Below the pieces are notes generated by a model, which did not search any database, had not been told where the DNA came from, and saw only the letters and a program-made list of their open reading frames with translations. Positions 1 through 9,364 of a DNA stretch of 64,000 bases are shown piece after piece; within the stretch, counting starts at the first letter, position 1; every line of letters begins with the position of its first letter. Both the position numbers and the translations under genes were made by a program. The DNA comes from Aureispira sp. CCB-E (GTDB lineage Bacteria; Bacteroidota; Bacteroidia; Chitinophagales; Saprospiraceae), in assembly GCF_031326345.1 (NCBI RefSeq), contig NZ_CP133671.1, positions 6,463,001-6,527,000 on the forward strand, in the 5' to 3' direction.

Positions 1-1
1 A

Positions 2-1237
2 TGCCTGCTTATTGGTTTCTATGCTTGCAGCTCACCCACCACCGTCAACCTTGATTCACAGTCCATTTTAAACCTAACAGAAGGAATTTGGCGAGGTGTT
101 TTGAATATAGGAAATGATACCAATCCTTTAGAAATCCCATTTAATTTTGAAGTTGTTAATGATCAAAAAATTGTCATTCACAACGGAGATGAGCACATAG
201 AAGTAACGGACATTAATTATAATGAGAAGAACAATAGCTTCTCTATCAAAATGCCTGTTTTTGGGTCAGAATTTAAGTTAGTTAATCACCAAAATAGATG
301 GGAAGGAGAATGGTATAATTACAATAAAAAAGATTACAAAATTCCATTTGAAGCCATCAATAATACGCCTGAACGTTTTCAAAGTACTGGTACCTCTACC
401 GAAGTTATAGCTTTAGAAAAAAGATGGAAAGTAACATTTAGCCCCAATACAGAAAATAGTTATCCTGCTATTGGTCTGTTTAATATTTTAGAAAATGGAA
501 AAGCAACGGGGACGTTTTTAACTCAAACAGGTGATTATCGTTATTTGGAAGGTGCTTTAAATGGCAAGGAATTAAAACTATCTTGCTTTGACGGTGCACA
601 CGCCTTTTTATTCAAAGCAACTCTGCAAGATGACGGGAGTTTGAAAGGTGATTTTTGGTCTGGCAATCACTGGCACGAACCATGGGTAGCTGTGCCTGAC
701 GAAACTTTCGAGTTGGTCCCAATGAACCAATTAACTTATCTCAAAGAAGGCTATGACAAACTAGCGTTTCGTTTTCCAACAATCAATGGGGACACTATAA
801 GCTTAGAAGACGAACGTTTTCAAGGAAAGCCAACTATTGTTCAAATTACAGGAACTTGGTGCCCTAACTGCATGGATGAAACGCGCTTTTTGGTGGATGT
901 TTACAAAAAATATCAACATAAAGGCTTGGAAATTATTGCTATTGACTACGAAGTTGTCAATGATTTTAACACCTTTCAAAAGAATGCAACTCGCATAAAA
1001 AAACATCTTGGCATTGAGTATCCTATTGTATTTGGAGGACCTGCCAAAAAATCAGAAGCAGTCAAAACATTGCCCATGTTGAATCACATCATGTCTTATC
1101 CTACGGCCATTTTTATTGATAAAAATGGGGTTATCAAAGAAATTCATACGGGCTTCTCTGGTCCTGGAACAGGTGATTTATATCAAGAATATGTAGACAA
1201 AACGATTGCACTAGTAGAAAAAATGCTTGCGGAGTAG
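2..1237 (+). CDS. TlpA-family thiol-disulfide redoxin lipoprotein, 5' end cut by window
   Basis: The reading frame is open to the first base of the window, so the start lies upstream; the TTG at 101 is internal. The visible N-terminus ends a hydrophobic stretch with a lipobox-like FYAC (Cys at codon 9), which suggests an exported, lipid-anchored protein. About 200 residues of unassigned, beta-rich sequence follow, and then a thioredoxin fold with the redox motif W-C-P-N-C (Cys at codons 287 and 290 of the fragment) and a late cis-Pro region (SYPTAIFID). TlpA/ResA proteins reduce or isomerise disulfides in the periplasm; the substrate cannot be read here. A hairpin terminator follows at 1301. 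Family call is firm, the role is inferred. Confidence 0.85.
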   Translation, partial: CLLIGFYACSSPTTVNLDSQSILNLTEGIWRGVLNIGNDTNPLEIPFNFEVVNDQKIVIHNGDEHIEVTDINYNEKNNSFSIKMPVFGSEFKLVNHQNRWEGEWYNYNKKDYKIPFEAINNTPERFQSTGTSTEVIALEKRWKVTFSPNTENSYPAIGLFNILENGKATGTFLTQTGDYRYLEGALNGKELKLSCFDGAHAFLFKATLQDDGSLKGDFWSGNHWHEPWVAVPDETFELVPMNQLTYLKEGYDKLAFRFPTINGDTISLEDERFQGKPTIVQITGTWCPNCMDETRFLVDVYKKYQHKGLEIIAIDYEVVNDFNTFQKNATRIKKHLGIEYPIVFGGPAKKSEAVKTLPMLNHIMSYPTAIFIDKNGVIKEIHTGFSGPGTGDLYQEYVDKTIALVEKMLAE

Positions 1238-1300
1238 TTGGCAACAAACAACACTTTAGTTATCATGTGTTGATGATGTCTTTGCTCGTTCAAAAAATGA

Positions 1301-1335
1301 AAGCAATTTCAGTTGACCTTGAAATTGCTTTTTGT
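1301..1335 (+). terminator. Intrinsic terminator after redoxin gene
   Basis: Arms AAGCAATTTCA (1301-1311) and TGAAATTGCTT (1320-1330) pair perfectly over 11 bp with an 8-nt loop, followed by a short T-run. Confidence 0.8.
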
Positions 1336-1426
1336 TTTCCAATCATTCTCATTCTAACACTAGTTCACTTACTCAGCCTATAAATAAAAATAAAACCCAA
1401 TGGGTTTTTAAATATTCTTAATTGGA

Positions 1427-1434
1427 TACCTTTG
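1427..1434 (+). promoter_or_regulatory. Candidate Bacteroidetes -7 element for the MATE gene
   Basis: TACCTTTG matches the TAnnTTTG -7 consensus of Bacteroidetes primary sigma promoters, 54 bp before the ATG. A clean -33 TTG is not evident; a small AAAACCC/GGGTTTT inverted repeat occupies that area. Confidence 0.5.
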
Positions 1435-1487
1435 CACCAAAGTAGCCATAGTGGTATTCCAAAACTATCTTATCATCGACATTTCTC

Positions 1488-2801
1488 ATGAAACTTAACA
1501 AAGAGATATTACAACTCGCAATTCCCAATATTATCAGCAATATTTCTGTTCCTCTAATTAGTTCTGTAGATACCGGTTTGATGGGTAGTTTGTCTGCCTT
1601 ACACATTGGTGCCGTTGGCTTGGGATCAATGATCTTTAATTTTATTTATTGGAATTTTGGTTTTCTGAGAATGGGAACTACAGGCATGACCGCGCAAGCC
1701 TATGGCAAGAACAATACTGCTGCAATGATTCATACATGGGGACGGGCTTTATTAATTGCGCTGCTGCTAAGTGCCGTTATTTTACTCCTTCAACAACCAT
1801 TGGCTAGTTTAGGTTTTTCATTAATGAATGTCTCCCATGATCAATACGATTTAGTTGCTACGTATTTTAACATAAGAATTTGGGCAGCTCCCGCAAGTTT
1901 GGTTCTTGTCGTCATGATGGGTTGGTTTTTTGGGATGCAGAATGCGATTTACCCACTTATACTAACCATTATCATTAACGTTGCCAATATTCTAGCCAGC
2001 TATATTTTAGTTCATCATTTCAACCTTGGAGTCGCAGGAGTTGCTTACGGAACGGTCATTGCCCAATATGTTGGTGTCACGGCTGCCTTGCTGCTATTTT
2101 TATTTAAATACAAGTACCTAATAAAAAGTTTTGAGCGATCTATTTTTCTTTCTAGCCAAGAATTTTTAGGCTTCATTCAAGTCAATAGTGATATCTTTTT
2201 AAGAACGTTTTGCTTGACCATTGCCTTTGGATTTTTCTATAGTCAATCGGCGACTGCGGGGACAGAGATATTGGCTGTGAACACAATTTTGATGCAATTC
2301 TTGAACTGGATGTCTTTTGGCGTAGATGGTTTTGCCTATGCTGCTGAAAGTTTGGTGGGTAAATATACAGGAGCTAATCAACCCAACACCACTCGAAAAA
2401 CGATTCAATTATCAATGTATTGGGGAATGGGTTTGGCTGCTTGTTTTAGCATAGTATATGGCATATGGGGAGTAAATTTAGTGCATCTTTTCACCAACAA
2501 ACCACTTGTCATAGAAGCGGCGATTCCTTACCTTTGGTGGATGGTTTTATTACCTATTATAGGAACTCCTTGTTATATTTGGGACGGTATTTTTGTTGGC
2601 TTAACTGCCGTAAAATCCATGCGAAATAGCATGGTCATCGCCTTGGTTGCCTATTTGGGCTGTTATTTAGTGTTAAGTCATTTTTACCCTGCTCCTGCTT
2701 TTTTGCCCAATATTCTTTGGCTATCACTAATTACTTTTTTAGCGATTCGAGGATTGGCACAATGGCTTTTATTCAAACGATCAGGCTTAAACTTAAAGTA
2801 A
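1488..2801 (+). CDS. MATE family efflux transporter
   Basis: The 437-residue protein is almost entirely hydrophobic, with about 12 predicted membrane helices in two similar halves, and starts with the MATE-type region (LAIPNIISNISVPLISSVDTG). Length and layout fit the DinF/NorM branch, which exports cationic drugs or metabolites across the inner membrane using a Na+ or H+ gradient. Substrate and coupling ion are not decidable from sequence. It stands alone behind a TAnnTTTG promoter and converges on the Lrp gene with 43 bp between stops. Nothing abnormal is seen in length or frame. Confidence 0.92.
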   Translation: MKLNKEILQLAIPNIISNISVPLISSVDTGLMGSLSALHIGAVGLGSMIFNFIYWNFGFLRMGTTGMTAQAYGKNNTAAMIHTWGRALLIALLLSAVILLLQQPLASLGFSLMNVSHDQYDLVATYFNIRIWAAPASLVLVVMMGWFFGMQNAIYPLILTIIINVANILASYILVHHFNLGVAGVAYGTVIAQYVGVTAALLLFLFKYKYLIKSFERSIFLSSQEFLGFIQVNSDIFLRTFCLTIAFGFFYSQSATAGTEILAVNTILMQFLNWMSFGVDGFAYAAESLVGKYTGANQPNTTRKTIQLSMYWGMGLAACFSIVYGIWGVNLVHLFTNKPLVIEAAIPYLWWMVLLPIIGTPCYIWDGIFVGLTAVKSMRNSMVIALVAYLGCYLVLSHFYPAPAFLPNILWLSLITFLAIRGLAQWLLFKRSGLNLK

Positions 2802-2844
2802 ACTAGGTGGCCACAATCTATGGCTATTTTATCTCTAACAACTA

Positions 2845-3306
2845 CTACTCCTCTCCTAGAATTTGGATGGGACGTCGAATGCTTTCTGAAAGAGAGATAA
2901 AACTCTCCGTTCGTTGCACTCCTTTTATTTCTTGAATCTGATTGTGTAAAATATCATACAAATCTTGACTATCCTTACAAATGACTTGAGCAAACATTGT
3001 ATAGGGGCCAGTTGTATAATGCACATTGACGACTTCTGGAATTTTTTGGATTTTCAACAAAACCTCTGGATACATAGAACTACGTTCCAAATAAATTCCC
3101 AAAAAAGCCACCATATCCAATCCTAGTAGACTATGATTGATCGTTAACTGAGCACCCTCTACCACTCCCAAACGCTTTAAATTTTTCATTCTAACATGAA
3201 TGGTACCAGCAGAAACATGAATCTGTTTAGCGACATCTACATACGATGTATTCGCATCTTGCATCAAAATTTGTAATATTTGCCTATCAATAGCATCTAG
3301 TTTCAT
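2845..3306 (-). CDS. Lrp/AsnC family transcriptional regulator
   Basis: 153 residues. The N-terminal winged helix-turn-helix covers residues 1-60 (MKLDAIDRQILQIL is the classic Lrp opening), and a RAM-type ligand/oligomerisation domain covers about 68-145. Such proteins sense amino acids or related small molecules and bind DNA as octamers. It lies 34 bp downstream of the sugar-kinase gene on the same strand, so the two are probably co-transcribed; its targets and effector are unknown. Confidence 0.93.
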   Translation of the reverse strand: MKLDAIDRQILQILMQDANTSYVDVAKQIHVSAGTIHVRMKNLKRLGVVEGAQLTINHSLLGLDMVAFLGIYLERSSMYPEVLLKIQKIPEVVNVHYTTGPYTMFAQVICKDSQDLYDILHNQIQEIKGVQRTESFISLSESIRRPIQILGEE

Positions 3307-3340
3307 ACGTACAATTTCTGTTCTTTTCTAATAACAACTG

Positions 3341-4174
3341 TCAACGAGCATACTCCAATAAGGTTGGAAAAGGACTTTTATATATTTTTCCGACCTTCAA
3401 TTGATGTTTCTCCAATGCCTGTATTAACAAATCTCGAAATCCAAATCCAATACTGCCAATAAAATGGACAGGCACCTCTTGAGCGTTGGGATATTTTAAG
3501 ACGTGTCGAATAATAAACGTATCAAAACAACTCAACAACAACGCTTGTATAAAAGGATTCGTTTGGTGTTGATATGCAAACATCGCATAAGAAGCCAATA
3601 TTCGATTGGGGTTCTTTTTATCTAACAAATCACTAATAATGATATGCTTGTCCATATTGTACATTCGCTCCATTTCTACCGCCAAATCCTTAGGCATTTC
3701 ACGATAAAAATAAGCCGATAACAACTGTCGTCCTATGAATGTCCCAGCACCTTCATCTCCCAAAATATATCCCAAAGAAGGTATTTTATCTTTTATAGCC
3801 TTGCCGTCATAAAAGCAAGAATTAGACCCTGTTCCTAATATACAGCAAATCCCCTCAGAGTGCCCAGCAGTAGCACGAGCAGCAGCCAATAAATCATCTC
3901 CCAAACTCACAGAAGCATTCGGAAAAAAAGGCACAAGAGCATCCTTAATAACCTGTTGAGTCAACGAATTGGAACAACCAGAACCATAAAAATACAAATC
4001 CTGAATTTGAGCACCTTCGAATTCCTCCAGCAATTCCTCTTTCAAACTCTTTTTAACTTCTTCTGTTGTACAATAATAAGGATTGTATCCCTGCGTGGTA
4101 TATCGTAACAATTGTTGTTCTTTTATTAAGTACCAATCTGTTTTGGTTGAACCACTGTCTGCGATTAACTTCAT
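3341..4174 (-). CDS. BadF/BadG-type ATPase, likely N-acetylglucosamine kinase
   Basis: 277 residues in the ASKHA fold. The phosphate-1 motif DSGSTKTDW sits at residues 6-14, a GTGSN phosphate-2 motif and a GDEGAGTFIGRQLL segment follow mid-protein. This is the pattern of Bacteroidetes proteins annotated as N-acetylglucosamine kinase, which would phosphorylate amino sugars recovered from cell-wall or chitin turnover in the cytoplasm. The exact substrate is inference from family. It is the first gene of a probable two-gene unit with the Lrp regulator, with a candidate -7 element 183 bp upstream. Confidence 0.85.
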   Translation of the reverse strand: MKLIADSGSTKTDWYLIKEQQLLRYTTQGYNPYYCTTEEVKKSLKEELLEEFEGAQIQDLYFYGSGCSNSLTQQVIKDALVPFFPNASVSLGDDLLAAARATAGHSEGICCILGTGSNSCFYDGKAIKDKIPSLGYILGDEGAGTFIGRQLLSAYFYREMPKDLAVEMERMYNMDKHIIISDLLDKKNPNRILASYAMFAYQHQTNPFIQALLLSCFDTFIIRHVLKYPNAQEVPVHFIGSIGFGFRDLLIQALEKHQLKVGKIYKSPFPTLLEYAR

Positions 4175-4494
4175 AAACTATTTTCAATGAGTAGTTTGTA
4201 TATTGGTTTATTTCAACTCAACTTTTATCTTATAAATAATAATTTTGGTAGAATAGTCTAGTATTAATTGCTTGGCCTTTGTCCCTAAAGTTTGGTTTTA
4301 TCTATGCTTAGCACTATCTTGCAAATTGTTTTACCTACCAGAGTTTCCCTTCAACACAAAGGTACTATTAATTCATCAAAAACTCGAAGGTCAAACTATT
4401 AAGCTCTAACAAACAAAGGTCTGAATAAACCAAAGTACAAGTCTAATAGTTAAACTGTAAAACTTAAGAATTTAAATCATCAATAACGATTCGT
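4175..4494. other. Intergenic region between divergent kinase and S41 protease genes
   Basis: 320 bp, AT-rich, no credible ORF. The only signal found is CAAAGGTA at 4357-4364, which read on the minus strand is TACCTTTG, a good -7 element for the kinase/Lrp unit. No clear promoter was found for the protease. Confidence 0.5.
4357..4364 (-). promoter_or_regulatory. Candidate -7 element for kinase-Lrp unit
   Basis: TACCTTTG on the minus strand; the implied leader is about 175 nt, which is long. The -33 region has TTCG rather than TTG. Confidence 0.45.
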
Positions 4495-6195
4495 ATGCAA
4501 GAAAACGAGCCTCTTTCTAACAAAGAGAAAATTAATATCTTTCTGCCTCTTGTCTTAGCACTGGCACTGGCAGGAGGTACTTGGCTAGGGTTTGAAATGG
4601 CCAATAACAAAAACAAATCTTATGTCGTGGTTTCTGATCAGGGAAAATATCCCGCCAAATCAGGAAAAGTAGAAGAAATTCTTCGCTTCATAGATGCCCG
4701 CTACTTAGAAGATGAATCGTCTTCTAAACTAGAAGATGCTGCTATTGAAGCTGTTTTAAAAGAACTTGACCCTCATTCTAGTTATATCTCTTTGGATAAT
4801 ATTGAACGAGTAAACGAATCTTTGAACGGAAATTTTGAGGGCATTGGTATTGAATTTTATATTCTTGAAGACACGATTTATGTTGTTGGTGTTATCGAAG
4901 ACGGTCCTTCAGACAAAGCTGGCTTGCTCAAAGGTGACAAGATCATCATGATTGATGATTCCTTGGTGGCAGGAAAAGGAATTTACAATACCAATGTGAT
5001 TAATCACTTAAAAGGCAAAGCAGGCAGTTCTGTAGAATTAAAAATTAAACGAGCAGGTATGCCTAATCTCAAAGATGTAACAATCACTCGTGGCGAAATT
5101 CCAATGTATAGCGTATTGGCATCTTGTATGCTTAACGATAATACGGGGTTGATCAAAATCAATCGGTTTAGCGGGACTACTTATGATGAGTTTATGAAGG
5201 CACTAAACGATTTGGTAGAAAATAAAGGAATGAAACATTTGATTCTTGATTTGCGCCACAATCCTGGTGGCTACCTCGAAGCTGCTACCAAAATTCTAGA
5301 TCAGTTATTTACATCTAGGAAACTCTTAGTTTATACCGAAGGACGTAGTTACCGTCGCAAAGAATACAACTCTACAGGAAAGGCGTTGTTTGATATCAAC
5401 AAAGTAGCTGTTTTGATTGACGAAAGTTCGGCTTCAGCTAGTGAAATTATTGCTGGTGCTATTCAAGACAATGATCGTGGCTTAGTTATTGGTCGCCGTT
5501 CTTTTGGCAAAGGTTTGGTTCAAGAACAGTACAAATTGACCGATGGATCAGCCTTGCGCTTAACTGTGGCTCGTTACTTTACCCCATCTGGTCGATATAT
5601 TCAAAAACCCTATGATGGCTCCGAAGGTTTGTATGGAGATGATTTACGCAATCGTTATGAGTCGGGAGAATTGTATAGTAGAGATAGCATTCACATTTCT
5701 GATTCTACGGTATATAGAACCATCAATGGCAGAATTGTACATGGTGGAGGCGGTATTGTTCCCGATATTTTTATCCCTCTGGATACTTCCCGAATCAATG
5801 CTTATTTTCAATCTACTAGCTTATTGGGACGAGATTATATTTATAAATTCTTGGACAACAAACGCAGTCTTTTGCTAGAGCAATACCCTACTTTTGAAGA
5901 TTTTGAACAAAACTATACCATAACCGATCAGTTCTTTCATCAATTGGTTCAATACACAGAAACGAAAGAACTTGAACGCAACAATACACTACTAAATCGC
6001 TACAAAGACGATTTAAAAATTGAAATCAAAGCCAATTTAGCCGATCAACTTTATGGAGAAAAAGCCTACTACAAAACGCTTTTCTCTGTTGATGAAATGG
6101 TTCAACGAGCCATTGCCGAAATTAATCGCACAGGCAAAAACGCTAACCCTTCGGCAATGATTGAAAAAGAAAGCTCTGATAGTCAAAATAATTAG
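4495..6195 (+). CDS. S41 family C-terminal processing peptidase
   Basis: 566 residues. One N-terminal hydrophobic segment (about 14-35) anchors or exports it; a PDZ domain follows at about 105-195 and the S41 protease core at about 210-385. By spacing against Prc/CtpA, the nucleophile is Ser314 in ESSASASEI and the general base Lys339 in the SFGKG segment, 25 residues later as in the family. These enzymes trim C-termini of envelope proteins in the periplasm. A roughly 170-residue helical C-terminal extension is typical of Bacteroidetes homologues. The gene is monocistronic, ended by a double hairpin. Confidence 0.93.
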   Translation: MQENEPLSNKEKINIFLPLVLALALAGGTWLGFEMANNKNKSYVVVSDQGKYPAKSGKVEEILRFIDARYLEDESSSKLEDAAIEAVLKELDPHSSYISLDNIERVNESLNGNFEGIGIEFYILEDTIYVVGVIEDGPSDKAGLLKGDKIIMIDDSLVAGKGIYNTNVINHLKGKAGSSVELKIKRAGMPNLKDVTITRGEIPMYSVLASCMLNDNTGLIKINRFSGTTYDEFMKALNDLVENKGMKHLILDLRHNPGGYLEAATKILDQLFTSRKLLVYTEGRSYRRKEYNSTGKALFDINKVAVLIDESSASASEIIAGAIQDNDRGLVIGRRSFGKGLVQEQYKLTDGSALRLTVARYFTPSGRYIQKPYDGSEGLYGDDLRNRYESGELYSRDSIHISDSTVYRTINGRIVHGGGGIVPDIFIPLDTSRINAYFQSTSLLGRDYIYKFLDNKRSLLLEQYPTFEDFEQNYTITDQFFHQLVQYTETKELERNNTLLNRYKDDLKIEIKANLADQLYGEKAYYKTLFSVDEMVQRAIAEINRTGKNANPSAMIEKESSDSQNN

Positions 6196-6197
6196 AT

Positions 6198-6219
6198 GAG
6201 TTGCTATATTTAGCAACTC
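6198..6219 (+). terminator. Hairpin at the stop of the S41 protease gene
   Basis: GAGTTGCTA (6198-6206), loop of 4, TAGCAACTC (6211-6219); a perfect 9-bp stem with no U-run of its own, directly ahead of a full terminator. It may block exonucleases or help termination. Confidence 0.6.
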
Positions 6220-6226
6220 GATATAA

Positions 6227-6262
6227 AAAAGCCATTTTCAAGTTGTTGAAAATGGCTTTTTT
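6227..6262 (+). terminator. Strong intrinsic terminator of S41 gene
   Basis: A perfect 15-bp stem (6227-6241 with 6246-6260), 4-nt loop GTTG, running into six T residues. A long ORF drawn through it is not credible. Confidence 0.9.
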
Positions 6263-6333
6263 GCTTTTTATAACTTACAAAAGAATCTATTTAACTGTTT
6301 GTTTAAAATATCTGATTGAACTAATTATTTTTT

Positions 6334-6366
6334 TTGTAAAAAAATACTTTTTTTTATTTATATTTG
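6334..6366 (+). promoter_or_regulatory. Candidate promoter of T9SS protein gene
   Basis: TTG at 6334-6336 within a T-run and TATATTTG at 6359-6366, spaced 22 bp, fit the Bacteroidetes TTG / TAnnTTTG consensus. The leader would be about 105 nt. Confidence 0.55.
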
Positions 6367-6477
6367 TTAGGATACTCTTTTAGCTAGAACTGAACGATTT
6401 GCAAAAAAAAGATAAAGAATCCTTGCCTATAAGATACAGATACATCAATTGTTATTAACAAACTTAAACTAAAAAAA

Positions 6478-7470
6478 ATGCGTATAATTCAATCTTTACA
6501 ATTGCTAGCATGTTTTACATGTATTTTACTTTCCTCTCAATTATCTGCTCAAAATGGATGGACAACCTGTGGCGCAACAGCTGGAACATTAAGTGGAAAC
6601 ACTTCTAGTGTTTTTGAAATGGATACAACTCCTGCCGCTGTCTTTGTCAACACTCCAGGACCTATTTCTACTGTTCCTACAACAGAATTTGTTGTTATTT
6701 TGCAAGACAGTATGGCTAGCGATACACTTGGCAATGCCATTATAGCAACCAGTATTGATGGGCGTGTTTCTCCTGCTAGTTTAGGCTTAAGTGCTGGAGA
6801 TACTTTTTATATTGCTTCTTTTTCTTATGATATTCAACAAATAAAACTAGCCGTAGAGGGCATCCTAAAAAATTCTGTTCCATTTTTCGGCACTTGTTGT
6901 TCTATATTGGATTCGCAAGCACCATTTCCAGGGATCTGTGATTCTCTAAATGCAGCAGGCATTAATGATAGTAGCGATGTTAATAATATCAATGATTTAT
7001 TGGTTTTCTTATCTGCTTTTAATGGTGGAGGCTCTGTATCTTTGCGTGGACTAAATGCTGTTTTGGTGGGAATTAATGCTCAAATTGGTACGTTGTCTAA
7101 CATTGGTTGTACCAATGGGGTTAGTGAAATTTGCTATGCTGCCGATTCCTCAGAAACTAGCCACGAGCGTTATGCTGTCACAACTGCGACAAGTTTATTT
7201 GAATTAGAAGATGCTTCATCTCTTCAAGTTGCTGTTCAACCAAACCCATTTGTAGATTATATTTCTACAGGAATATTGGCAGAACAAAGTGGTTCTCATA
7301 CAATCCGTGTTTTGGATGCTACAGGTAGAACAGTATATCAAACCATTAAAGAACTAAACAGTGGTGCCCAAACAATTGGTCTCAACTTAGGTAATTTACC
7401 TGCAGGTTTATATTACTTACAAGTAATGGATCACAAAAATGTCGCTACACAAAAAATTATAAAAAGATAA
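6478..7470 (+). CDS. Secreted protein of unknown function with type-A T9SS sorting domain
   Basis: 330 residues. A signal peptide ends near LSAQ (residue 24). The C-terminal 80 residues form a type-A T9SS sorting domain: PNPFVDY, then DATGRTVYQ, then GLYYLQV and a basic end. This directs export through the outer membrane by the type IX system, with cleavage or anchoring at the surface. The middle has several Cys and an Asp/Asn-rich stretch (DSSDVNNINDLLVFLSAF) resembling the linker region common in Saprospiraceae secreted proteins. No catalytic domain was recognised. It is monocistronic. Confidence 0.8.
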   Translation: MRIIQSLQLLACFTCILLSSQLSAQNGWTTCGATAGTLSGNTSSVFEMDTTPAAVFVNTPGPISTVPTTEFVVILQDSMASDTLGNAIIATSIDGRVSPASLGLSAGDTFYIASFSYDIQQIKLAVEGILKNSVPFFGTCCSILDSQAPFPGICDSLNAAGINDSSDVNNINDLLVFLSAFNGGGSVSLRGLNAVLVGINAQIGTLSNIGCTNGVSEICYAADSSETSHERYAVTTATSLFELEDASSLQVAVQPNPFVDYISTGILAEQSGSHTIRVLDATGRTVYQTIKELNSGAQTIGLNLGNLPAGLYYLQVMDHKNVATQKIIKR

Positions 7471-7801
7471 TTAAGTAAAAGTACCCATCGTTTTCGATTA
7501 TTTTATAGCACGATTAGGTATTTTATTGACAAGTTCCGTTATCAATCATTATAAATTTAGAGCTACCCCAACTTTGTTTGTGGGTAGCTTTTTTTATATC
7601 CATTAAAAGCTTTAACAAAATCACAACTAAACATTTCTATAAATAGTTGTATTATGTAGTTTAATAATTTTAACAGACCAATAAGTCAATAGATGATTCC
7701 TTTATTCACTTATTTATTGGCATATTAGCATATTAATATTGACAACATAACTAAAAGTAGGGCATACAAAATCCCCCTGCAATAGTAGAAAGATAGCATA
7801 A
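7471..7801. other. Intergenic region before DUF58 gene
   Basis: 331 bp. Holds the terminator at 7561-7595; beyond it only AT-rich sequence without a convincing promoter match. Confidence 0.5.
7561..7595 (+). terminator. Intrinsic terminator of T9SS protein gene
   Basis: AGCTACCC (7561-7568) pairs with GGGTAGCT (7582-7589), followed by seven T residues. Confidence 0.88.
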
Positions 7802-8731
7802 ATGAGTATTTTAAAAGAATTTGATGTTCGACAAACGGGCAATTTAGAATTATTAGCCAAGCAAGTCGTAGAAGGATTTATTATTGGGCTACACAAAAGT
7901 CCTTTTCATGGTTTTTCGGTAGAATTTGCTGAACATAGGATTTACAATCCAGGTGATTCTATCAAAAATATAGATTGGAAGGTTTTTGCTCGTACGGATC
8001 GTTTGTATACCAAACAATATGAAGAAGAAACCAATCTGCGCTGTCAAATTGTGATAGATACCTCTTCTTCCATGTATTTTCCCGAAGCTCCTAGCAAAAA
8101 AGGAACACCTTATGTCAACAAATTAGCCTTTAGCACCTTAGCTGCTGCTACCTTGATGAATTTATTAAGAAAACAAAGGGATGCTTTTGGACTAAGCACT
8201 TTTGCCGATGACTTGGAAAAACATACCAAAGCAAAATCAAGCACTCGCCATTATAATCTCATTATGGCACACTTGGATCAATTGCTAGACAATCCTACTC
8301 GCAATCATAGTACTTCTATTGCAAAATCCTTGCACAAAATTGCAGAAGCCACGCATAAACGTTCCTTAATCGTTATTTTCAGCGATATGTTTGAGCAAAC
8401 GGATGAAAGCGAACAACTTTTTGCGGCACTCCAACATCTAAAATACAACAAACATGAGGTCATTTTATTTCATGTTGTCGATAAACGCTATGAATTGGAC
8501 TTTGAGTTTGAAAATCGCCCTTATGTATTTATTGATATTGAAACAGGTGAAAAAGTTCGTGTGCAATCCAACCAAGTCAAAGATTTTTATATTGATCAAG
8601 TCAAGAAATACAAACAAAAATTAAAAATAAAGTGTTTACAATATAAAATTGACTTTGTAGAAGCAGATGTAAATGAAGGATTCAAGCAGGTGTTAACTTC
8701 TTACTTGGTTAAACGCAATAAAATGATGTAA
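7802..8731 (+). CDS. DUF58 domain protein with vWA-like fold
   Basis: 309 residues. The conserved DUF58 segment (PGDSIKNIDWKVFARTDRLYTKQYEEE) covers about residues 50-76, and a von Willebrand A-type metal site D-T-S-S-S-M starts at Asp86. In Bacteroidetes DUF58 proteins are usually encoded beside MoxR-type AAA+ ATPases and BatA-like proteins; none of these is next to it here. The role is probably chaperone-like assembly at the cytoplasmic face, but this is weakly established. It opens a tight run with the PaiB gene 24 bp downstream. Confidence 0.85.
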   Translation: MSILKEFDVRQTGNLELLAKQVVEGFIIGLHKSPFHGFSVEFAEHRIYNPGDSIKNIDWKVFARTDRLYTKQYEEETNLRCQIVIDTSSSMYFPEAPSKKGTPYVNKLAFSTLAAATLMNLLRKQRDAFGLSTFADDLEKHTKAKSSTRHYNLIMAHLDQLLDNPTRNHSTSIAKSLHKIAEATHKRSLIVIFSDMFEQTDESEQLFAALQHLKYNKHEVILFHVVDKRYELDFEFENRPYVFIDIETGEKVRVQSNQVKDFYIDQVKKYKQKLKIKCLQYKIDFVEADVNEGFKQVLTSYLVKRNKMM

Positions 8732-8755
8732 ACGAATGATTTAGTCTTCAAAGAA

Positions 8756-9364
8756 ATGTATATACCACCCAAATTTAAACTCACTGACGAATCTCAAATA
8801 AGAGCTTATATTTGTCAATATCCCTTTGCAACATTAATAACTGCTGTTGATAACTATCCCATTGCCACACACTTGCCGTTTATATTAGAACAAGAGGGAA
8901 GCGAATGGTATTTATTGAGCCATATGGCTAAAGCCAATCCACAATGGAGACAGCTAAAAAATACCTCCACACTTGTTGTTTTTCAAGAACCACATGCTTA
9001 CATCTCTCCTACCTATTATGAAAAGGAAGAAAATGTACCGACATGGAATTATATTGCCGTTCATGTTTATGGAACCGTAGAAATGCTTCTAGAACCAGAA
9101 CAGGCCATTGAGGTTTTGGAAAAATCTATTACTACCTTTGAAAAAGGCTTCCAAAAGCAATGGGAACATCTAGATGATGGTTACAAAAAACGCTTGCTCA
9201 ACAGTATGGTTGCCTTTCGAATTAAAATAGAAACATTGGAAGGCAAAGAAAAACTAAGTCAGAACAAAACAGAAAAAGAACGACAAGCAATTGCTGAAGG
9301 TTTGCTAACTATTTCGGATAGTTCGGCACGGCAGTTGGGGAAAATAATGAAAAACAAATTATAA
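8756..9364 (+). CDS. PaiB-type FMN-binding split-barrel protein
   Basis: 202 residues beginning MYIPPKFKL, the usual PaiB opening. The family signature region PTWNYIAVHVYG is at about 98-109. PaiB (first described as a negative regulator of sporulation genes in Bacillus) has a flavin-reductase-like split barrel and probably binds FMN; enzymatic activity is not settled. The stop codon abuts the ATG of the next gene, so translation is probably coupled. Family identity is clear, cellular role is not. Confidence 0.9.
   Translation: MYIPPKFKLTDESQIRAYICQYPFATLITAVDNYPIATHLPFILEQEGSEWYLLSHMAKANPQWRQLKNTSTLVVFQEPHAYISPTYYEKEENVPTWNYIAVHVYGTVEMLLEPEQAIEVLEKSITTFEKGFQKQWEHLDDGYKKRLLNSMVAFRIKIETLEGKEKLSQNKTEKERQAIAEGLLTISDSSARQLGKIMKNKL

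Noticed and set aside
6201-6383. 60-codon plus-strand ORF after the S41 gene
   Set aside because: It runs through a very strong terminator hairpin and is poly-Phe/Lys in composition, typical of AT-rich noncoding sequence.
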